A DNA stretch of 64,000 bases from Akkermansiaceae bacterium UBA2381 (GTDB taxonomy: Bacteria; Verrucomicrobiota; Verrucomicrobiia; Verrucomicrobiales; DEV007): positions 9,275-73,274 of the forward strand of contig DDSV01000026.1 in the NCBI GenBank assembly GCA_002344215.1. The letters are read 5' to 3'. Shown here piece by piece: positions 60,030-64,000 of this stretch. Every line of letters starts with the position of its first letter. The first letter of the stretch is position 1. The position numbers were made by a program, and so were the translations under genes. The notes below the pieces were generated by a model. That model did no database searches. It saw only the letters and a list, made by a program, of their open reading frames with translations, and was not told the DNA's origin.

Positions 60030-61286
60030 ATGTTGTCTCCCAAAGTTGGTTATATCCTCTGGTTATGGGGCCTTGTCCTTGTGCCCGGGTGGTCGATTTC
60101 TCAGGAAACCCCGGCGTCAGTTCCAGCCCCGGCTCCGGCCGTTGTTGAAGCGCAATCGGCGAAGGTCGAAAACCAAAAAGAGGATTCGAAGGCCCCTGCT
60201 GGCAACACCGGGGCAACGGCTTCGCCGGAGACTAAAGTGAATCCGGCCCCGGCTCCCGCCAAGTCCACAGAGGAAGTGCAGGCGGAAATGCTTGAGCGTC
60301 TTGCGGATCAGCTTTCCCACCGGATGCGGAGTCTGAAGGAGCGGGAGGCTGCTCTGGCTGCCCGGGAGAAGGCTCTCGGCGAGCGGGAGTCAACCGCCAA
60401 GGAGCGTGAAGAGATGCTCGGGACCATTGAAGAACTCATGCAAATGAGGGAGGAAGTGGTGAAACGGCGTGAAAAGCTGCCGCCCCCGCAATCCTGGAAC
60501 GGGCCACCTCCGCCGGCCATCTATGGGCGCTATGCCGCCGTGATCGACGGTGAGACGATGCAGTTTTATCACAAAAAAGAAGCCGAGGCGAGGGTGCCCG
60601 TGGCGAGCACACAGAAGCTGATGACCGCGCTGGTGATCTGTCAGGCAGGGAATCTTGACGGGCTCGCCGAGGTGCCGAAAGAGGTCCTCAATGTCGAACC
60701 CACCGTGGTCGGAGTAAAGCCGGGGGAGCGCTATTCCCGCCGTCAGTTATTGACCTCGCTTCTGGTCAAAAGTGGAAACGATATCGCCGCCACTCTGGCA
60801 ATCGACAACGCGGGCAGCATTGAAGCCTTCGCGGAAAAGATGAACGCCTTTGCCCGCTACATCGGGATGACGGACTCCCACTTCATCAATCCTCATGGAC
60901 TTCCCGTTGAGGGCCAGTATTCGACCGCCCGCGACATTGCGATTGCCGCTTTCGAGGCCTATCAGATTCCCGACATCCGGAGGATGGTCGAGTCGAAGAC
61001 CTACGATTTTGTCTTCAACGACGGCAGGATTTACACCCTGCACAACACCAATCGGCTCCTAGGCGAATTGGAAGGATGCAATGGAATGAAGACCGGGTTC
61101 ACCTTTGCCGCCGGGAATTGTCTGGTTTGCAGCATCAGTTTGAACGGAGAGGACCGGATCTCGGTGGTTCTGAAAAGCGCCCGTCCCCAGGTTTCCCAGG
61201 ACAGTGAAGCGCTTTTGAAATGGTCACTGGGACTCGAAATGCTCGGGCCGATGTCTGTCGAGCCTTCCTACGTCGGGGGGCAGTAG
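60030..61286 (+). CDS. Secreted S11-family D-alanyl-D-alanine carboxypeptidase-like protein with coiled-coil stalk
   Basis: This 418-residue protein starts with a signal peptide (about 1-25) followed by an Ala/Pro-rich linker. A coiled coil lies at about 87-150 (LADQLSHRMRSLKEREAALAAREKALGER and so on). The S11 penicillin-binding domain has ASTQKLM (SxxK), KSGNDIA (SxN) and GMKTGFT (KTG), so the catalytic set is complete. It probably trims peptidoglycan stem peptides in the periplasm. The coiled-coil stalk before the catalytic domain is unusual for this family. It is divergent from parA. A hairpin lies between its stop and the convergent histidine kinase gene. Confidence 0.88.
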   Translation: MLSPKVGYILWLWGLVLVPGWSISQETPASVPAPAPAVVEAQSAKVENQKEDSKAPAGNTGATASPETKVNPAPAPAKSTEEVQAEMLERLADQLSHRMRSLKEREAALAAREKALGERESTAKEREEMLGTIEELMQMREEVVKRREKLPPPQSWNGPPPPAIYGRYAAVIDGETMQFYHKKEAEARVPVASTQKLMTALVICQAGNLDGLAEVPKEVLNVEPTVVGVKPGERYSRRQLLTSLLVKSGNDIAATLAIDNAGSIEAFAEKMNAFARYIGMTDSHFINPHGLPVEGQYSTARDIAIAAFEAYQIPDIRRMVESKTYDFVFNDGRIYTLHNTNRLLGELEGCNGMKTGFTFAAGNCLVCSISLNGEDRISVVLKSARPQVSQDSEALLKWSLGLEMLGPMSVEPSYVGGQ

Positions 61287-61296
61287 ACCGGGACCG

Positions 61297-61313
61297 CGCT
61301 TCTCACGGAAGCG
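61297..61313. other. Hairpin with TCACG loop between convergent genes
   Basis: CGCTTC-TCACG-GAAGCG: C at 297 pairs with G at 313 and GCTTC with GAAGC. It sits between the S11 and histidine kinase genes. It shares the TCACG loop of the REP-like family, but the flanks differ. Confidence 0.45.
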
Positions 61314-61319
61314 AAGATC

Positions 61320-63824
61320 TCACCGAGCGAGTGCCGGGGCTTTCCGGTTGGCGGATTCGACGGCATCAATGATGGACGTTCGAACATCGGAGAGAGAGAT
61401 GGGTTTTGCCACGAATCCGTTCATTCCCCCCGCAAGGCAGGAGTCACGAACCCCGGCGAGGGCGTGTCCGGTCATCGCGATGATGATGGGCTGGCGGGGC
61501 AGGCTGAAGTTCTGGCGGATCAGCTCAGTGGCATCAAGTCCTCCCATCACCGGCATCTGCAGATCCATGAAGACCAGGTCGATATCGCCCTGATTCACCC
61601 GATCAACCCCTTTGCGGCCATTGTTGGCAAATTCGATTCCCGTGTACCCGAGCTTCTCGAGGACCATTCCTGCGATCTTCTGGTTCATCATGACGTCCTC
61701 GACAATGAGGATGCGTGCCGGGTAGGCGATCGCAAAACTGCCGCCGCGGGGAGTGGAGGCATCTGCTTCGGACTGAAAGGTTTCCTCGGGAATTTCAATT
61801 CCCGCTCTGCGCTGAATCATCGAGAGGATGTCCCGGAGGAGCTTGAGTTCGGAAACCGGCTTGTAGAGCGTTCTGATGAGGGGGAATTTCGCTTCGTCGA
61901 TCCGGATTCCGCTTTCCCCGATGGAGGAGAGGAAAATCGCGGGAATTCGATGATGGATGAGCTGGTCGGCAAACTCCTTCATCCTGCTTTCCTGCGTGAG
62001 GGCCAGGGGGTCGGCGATGACAATGTCCGGCTTGAATCCGATGATTTTTCCCGCGACGGAATCATCAAGACTCGGAGCCAGATGCGTCTTCATTTGCCAG
62101 CTTTCGCAGTAGGTCTTGATCAGCGAGCTGAGCGCATAGTTGCGGGTCAGGATGATGCAGGTCTTGCCGTGTAGTGGCCTTTGATTCTCAAGCTGGTGCT
62201 GGGGCTTGACCGCTCCCTGCTGGGGAACTTCACGGAAGGGGAGGTCGAAGTAGAACTCGGAACCTTTCCCCAGTTCGCTCCGCACGGAAAGATTCCCTCC
62301 AAAGATATTGCAAAGTTTGCGGCTGATCGCGAGCCCAAGTCCCGTTCCGCCGAATTTCCTGGTGGTCGAGGCATCGGCCTGAGTGAAAGCCTCGAAAATC
62401 TTTTCCTGATTTTCCGGGGCGATGCCGATTCCGGTGTCCTTTACCGTGACCCGGATGAGGGACTCACTGCCCGTTTTGGTTTCGCGTGTTGTCAGCCTCA
62501 GGGTGATGACGATTTCGCCGACATTGGTGAACTTCAGGGCATTGCCGACGAGATTGACGAGAACCTGCTTGAGTCTTTCGCGATCGCCGTAAACCAGGTT
62601 CGGGATGCGTTTGTCGATGAAGTAGATCAGCTCGAGCTGGCTCTCGGCCGCGTAATAAGCGAACATCTCGATGGTTTCCTCAATCAGCGCAACGATGTCG
62701 ACCGGCTCGTTTTCGAGCTCCATTTTATCGGACTCCAGTTTGGAGAAATCGAGCACGTCGTTAATGAGGTGAACGAGCGATTGTCCGCTTGTTCTCATGA
62801 TCTGGACGAGTTCTTTCTGCTCGCTGGTGAGCGGGGTTTCCATGAGCAGACTCGTTGTTCCGATGATGCCGTTCATCGGAGTGCGGACCTCATGACTCAT
62901 ATTCGCGAGGAAGTCGGACTTTGCGTCCTGGGCCACCTCCGCCTGCTGTTTTGCGATCTGGATCTCCCTGATCGAATGATGAAACTGATCGGTCGTCTTG
63001 CGGAGGCTCTCGGCCATGGCATTGAAGCTCGCGTGGACTTTTTCGATCTCAGGCGGGCCGGACTCTTTGAGACGGTAGTCATACCGGCCCTCGGTCACCG
63101 TGTTCATCCCGCAGGCCAGCCCTTGAAACCGGCGGGTGAACCAGGAGCCCATGAAGATGAGAGAGGCAAAAAGCGGAATGATTCCGATGAGCGGGAGGAA
63201 ATGGCGCAGTTCCATGACCCGGGTAAATCCGAGGAGCTCCGGATTGACCCGGGACTGTGCGACGACAAACAGGGACTCATCGGCGATCTTCACGGGGAAA
63301 ATTGCTCCCAGGGTCTGCGGAGATCCGGACCCGAGGATTGCTCTAATTCCGTTTGAAGCACCGGATAAGGTTTTGTAGTCCTCCGCGAAGCCGGCGATCA
63401 CGGTTTGATTCGTGGACACGGCCTCGGCGAGAAGCTCATTCATGAGGATGTCCTCGTCCGGCGCCGGGAATTCGGCGAGGGAATGATCAAATACCCGAAC
63501 CAGAGGAGGAGTCGCTTCGGTTTTGCGGTAAACGGTGACACGGGATTCCGCGTTCTCGGTAAACGTGTAGTTTATCCGGTAAAGAAAGGTTTTGATCTCG
63601 TGGGGCATTTCGGCTCCCTCCGGAGCGGCCGCGGCGATGGTCTCGGGTTTCAGTTGCTGCGAAAAGGCCGCCGTTTTGGATGAGAAGTCGGAGACAATAT
63701 CCCTTCTTTCCAACTGAAGCTCCTGAAGATAGGAAATGCCGAGTCCCAGAGAAGCACCGATTGCCGCAGTCAGGAGACTGACGGCAAGGAGCATAAATCC
63801 CAGGGAAGGTTTTACTGAAAACAT
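61320..63824 (-). CDS. Hybrid sensor histidine kinase with two receiver-type domains
   Basis: The ATG at 63824 gives 834 residues; an in-frame TTG at 63860 would add 12. Two membrane helices (about 8-30 and 205-225) bracket a periplasmic sensor domain of about 175 residues. A HAMP domain follows, then HisKA (FLANMSHEVRTPMNGIIG, phospho-His) and HATPase with VGNALKFT, DTGIGIAPENQEKIFEAF and GGTGLGLAISRKL. A first receiver-like domain (about 560-690) lacks a clear phospho-Asp motif, and a second, canonical one (about 710-825) ends with VFMDLQMPVMGG. It resembles BarA. The sensed signal is unknown. The AT-rich region upstream separates it from the tRNA. Confidence 0.9.
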   Translation of the reverse strand: MFSVKPSLGFMLLAVSLLTAAIGASLGLGISYLQELQLERRDIVSDFSSKTAAFSQQLKPETIAAAAPEGAEMPHEIKTFLYRINYTFTENAESRVTVYRKTEATPPLVRVFDHSLAEFPAPDEDILMNELLAEAVSTNQTVIAGFAEDYKTLSGASNGIRAILGSGSPQTLGAIFPVKIADESLFVVAQSRVNPELLGFTRVMELRHFLPLIGIIPLFASLIFMGSWFTRRFQGLACGMNTVTEGRYDYRLKESGPPEIEKVHASFNAMAESLRKTTDQFHHSIREIQIAKQQAEVAQDAKSDFLANMSHEVRTPMNGIIGTTSLLMETPLTSEQKELVQIMRTSGQSLVHLINDVLDFSKLESDKMELENEPVDIVALIEETIEMFAYYAAESQLELIYFIDKRIPNLVYGDRERLKQVLVNLVGNALKFTNVGEIVITLRLTTRETKTGSESLIRVTVKDTGIGIAPENQEKIFEAFTQADASTTRKFGGTGLGLAISRKLCNIFGGNLSVRSELGKGSEFYFDLPFREVPQQGAVKPQHQLENQRPLHGKTCIILTRNYALSSLIKTYCESWQMKTHLAPSLDDSVAGKIIGFKPDIVIADPLALTQESRMKEFADQLIHHRIPAIFLSSIGESGIRIDEAKFPLIRTLYKPVSELKLLRDILSMIQRRAGIEIPEETFQSEADASTPRGGSFAIAYPARILIVEDVMMNQKIAGMVLEKLGYTGIEFANNGRKGVDRVNQGDIDLVFMDLQMPVMGGLDATELIRQNFSLPRQPIIIAMTGHALAGVRDSCLAGGMNGFVAKPISLSDVRTSIIDAVESANRKAPALAR

Positions 63825-63915
63825 CAACTCGACTATCGCGTTGACCGCTCTCAAAATCAATTAATTTCCATAATTTAAAGGAAATTTTATAATTTGAGTT
63901 TTATGCACGTCCAAC

Positions 63916-63944
63916 TTGCCTCCGGGCCAGGCAGGGACTAAGAT
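63916..63944 (+). promoter_or_regulatory. Sigma-70-like promoter of the tRNA-Val gene
   Basis: TTGCCT (63916-63921), exactly 17 nt, TAAGAT (63939-63944). The predicted start is about 10 nt before the tRNA 5' end. Confidence 0.7.
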
Positions 63945-63960
63945 TCTCGCTCTCCGGAAC

Positions 63961-64000
63961 GCTCGGTTAGCTCAGGGGTAGAGCACCTGCTTCACACGCA
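63961..64000 (+). tRNA. tRNA-Val (anticodon CAC), 5' part, cut by the window edge
   Basis: The acceptor GCTCGGT, T8-A9, D arm GCTC-AGGGGTA-GAGC, and anticodon stem-loop CCTGC-TTCACAC-GCA are present before the edge. The anticodon CAC reads GUG (valine). The T arm and 3' end are outside the window. Confidence 0.92.

Overview
The window looks like chromosomal DNA of a Verrucomicrobiota bacterium, most likely Verrucomicrobiales-like. The evidence is the gene content: DUF1501 plus DUF1549/DUF1553 'planctomycete cytochrome' proteins, a DUF1592/DUF1552 pair, a TIGR02604-type dehydrogenase with a c-type haem domain, a Cys-type sulfatase, SHD1-like and FGE-like proteins, eukaryote-like GSII glutamine synthetase, HemQ, and a classical men pathway. 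The DNA is GC-rich and most genes have strong GC3, which produces many long antisense shadow frames. I see no phage, plasmid, insertion sequence or CRISPR signal. This is a species assignment by gene content only.

Layout. 1-5.4 kb (minus): end of a DUF1501 protein and a 1714-residue cytochrome/WD40/Ig-like/PSD1 protein. 5.8-8.9 kb (plus): a secreted sialidase-like BNR protein, an HD-type hydrolase and a secreted protein overlapping it by ATGA. 8.9-10.1 kb (minus): secreted endonuclease/phosphatase-like protein and tatA. 10.4-12.6 kb (plus): polyprenyl diphosphate synthase and GSII glutamine synthetase behind a sigma-54-type promoter. 12.7-19.3 kb: small TPR membrane protein (minus), BaiN-type flavoprotein, TIGR02604 dehydrogenase, and a TPR-TM-FGE-like protein that lacks the FGE cysteines. 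19.3-22.0 kb: hemQ (minus), ferredoxin, dciA, folB, SOUL haem-binding protein. 22.0-27.5 kb: a GntR regulator with a perfect operator-like palindrome, divergent from a DUF1592/DUF1552 pair, then a fasciclin protein. 27.6-35.4 kb: sulfatase, CbpA-like DnaJ, beta-helix protein, M20 peptidase, purB, DUF971 protein. 35.6-42.9 kb: kinase-PP2C fusion, argA, metallo-beta-lactamase-fold protein, membrane cyclase, unknown lipoprotein, voltage-gated-type ion channel.

43.1-51.8 kb is a menaquinone locus: menF-menD-menH, then an AraC-methyltransferase gene and an SHD1-like lipoprotein gene on the minus strand, then menB-menA-menC-menE. 51.8-59.8 kb (minus): secreted PHP protein, PPK2, hemW, NfeD, secA and a lone ParA. 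60.0-63.8 kb: secreted S11 carboxypeptidase-like protein and a hybrid histidine kinase. The right edge cuts a tRNA-Val(CAC) that has a clear -35/-10 promoter.

The intergenic DNA is unusually structured. At least six copies of a 25-bp palindromic element (CCGAA..CTCACG..TTCGCTAC) occur at 14.6, 29.5-29.8 (four copies) and 36.9 kb. There are also three loci of clean heptad tandem repeats between gene ends, octad-like ACACGAAT/ACACAGATG repeats, a perfect 19-bp inverted repeat, and an exact 36-bp tandem duplication. These repeats, the kinase-phosphatase fusion, the sigma-54-type GSII promoter and the GntR/DUF1592 divergon are the observations most worth following up. I did not find a clear undescribed multi-gene system.
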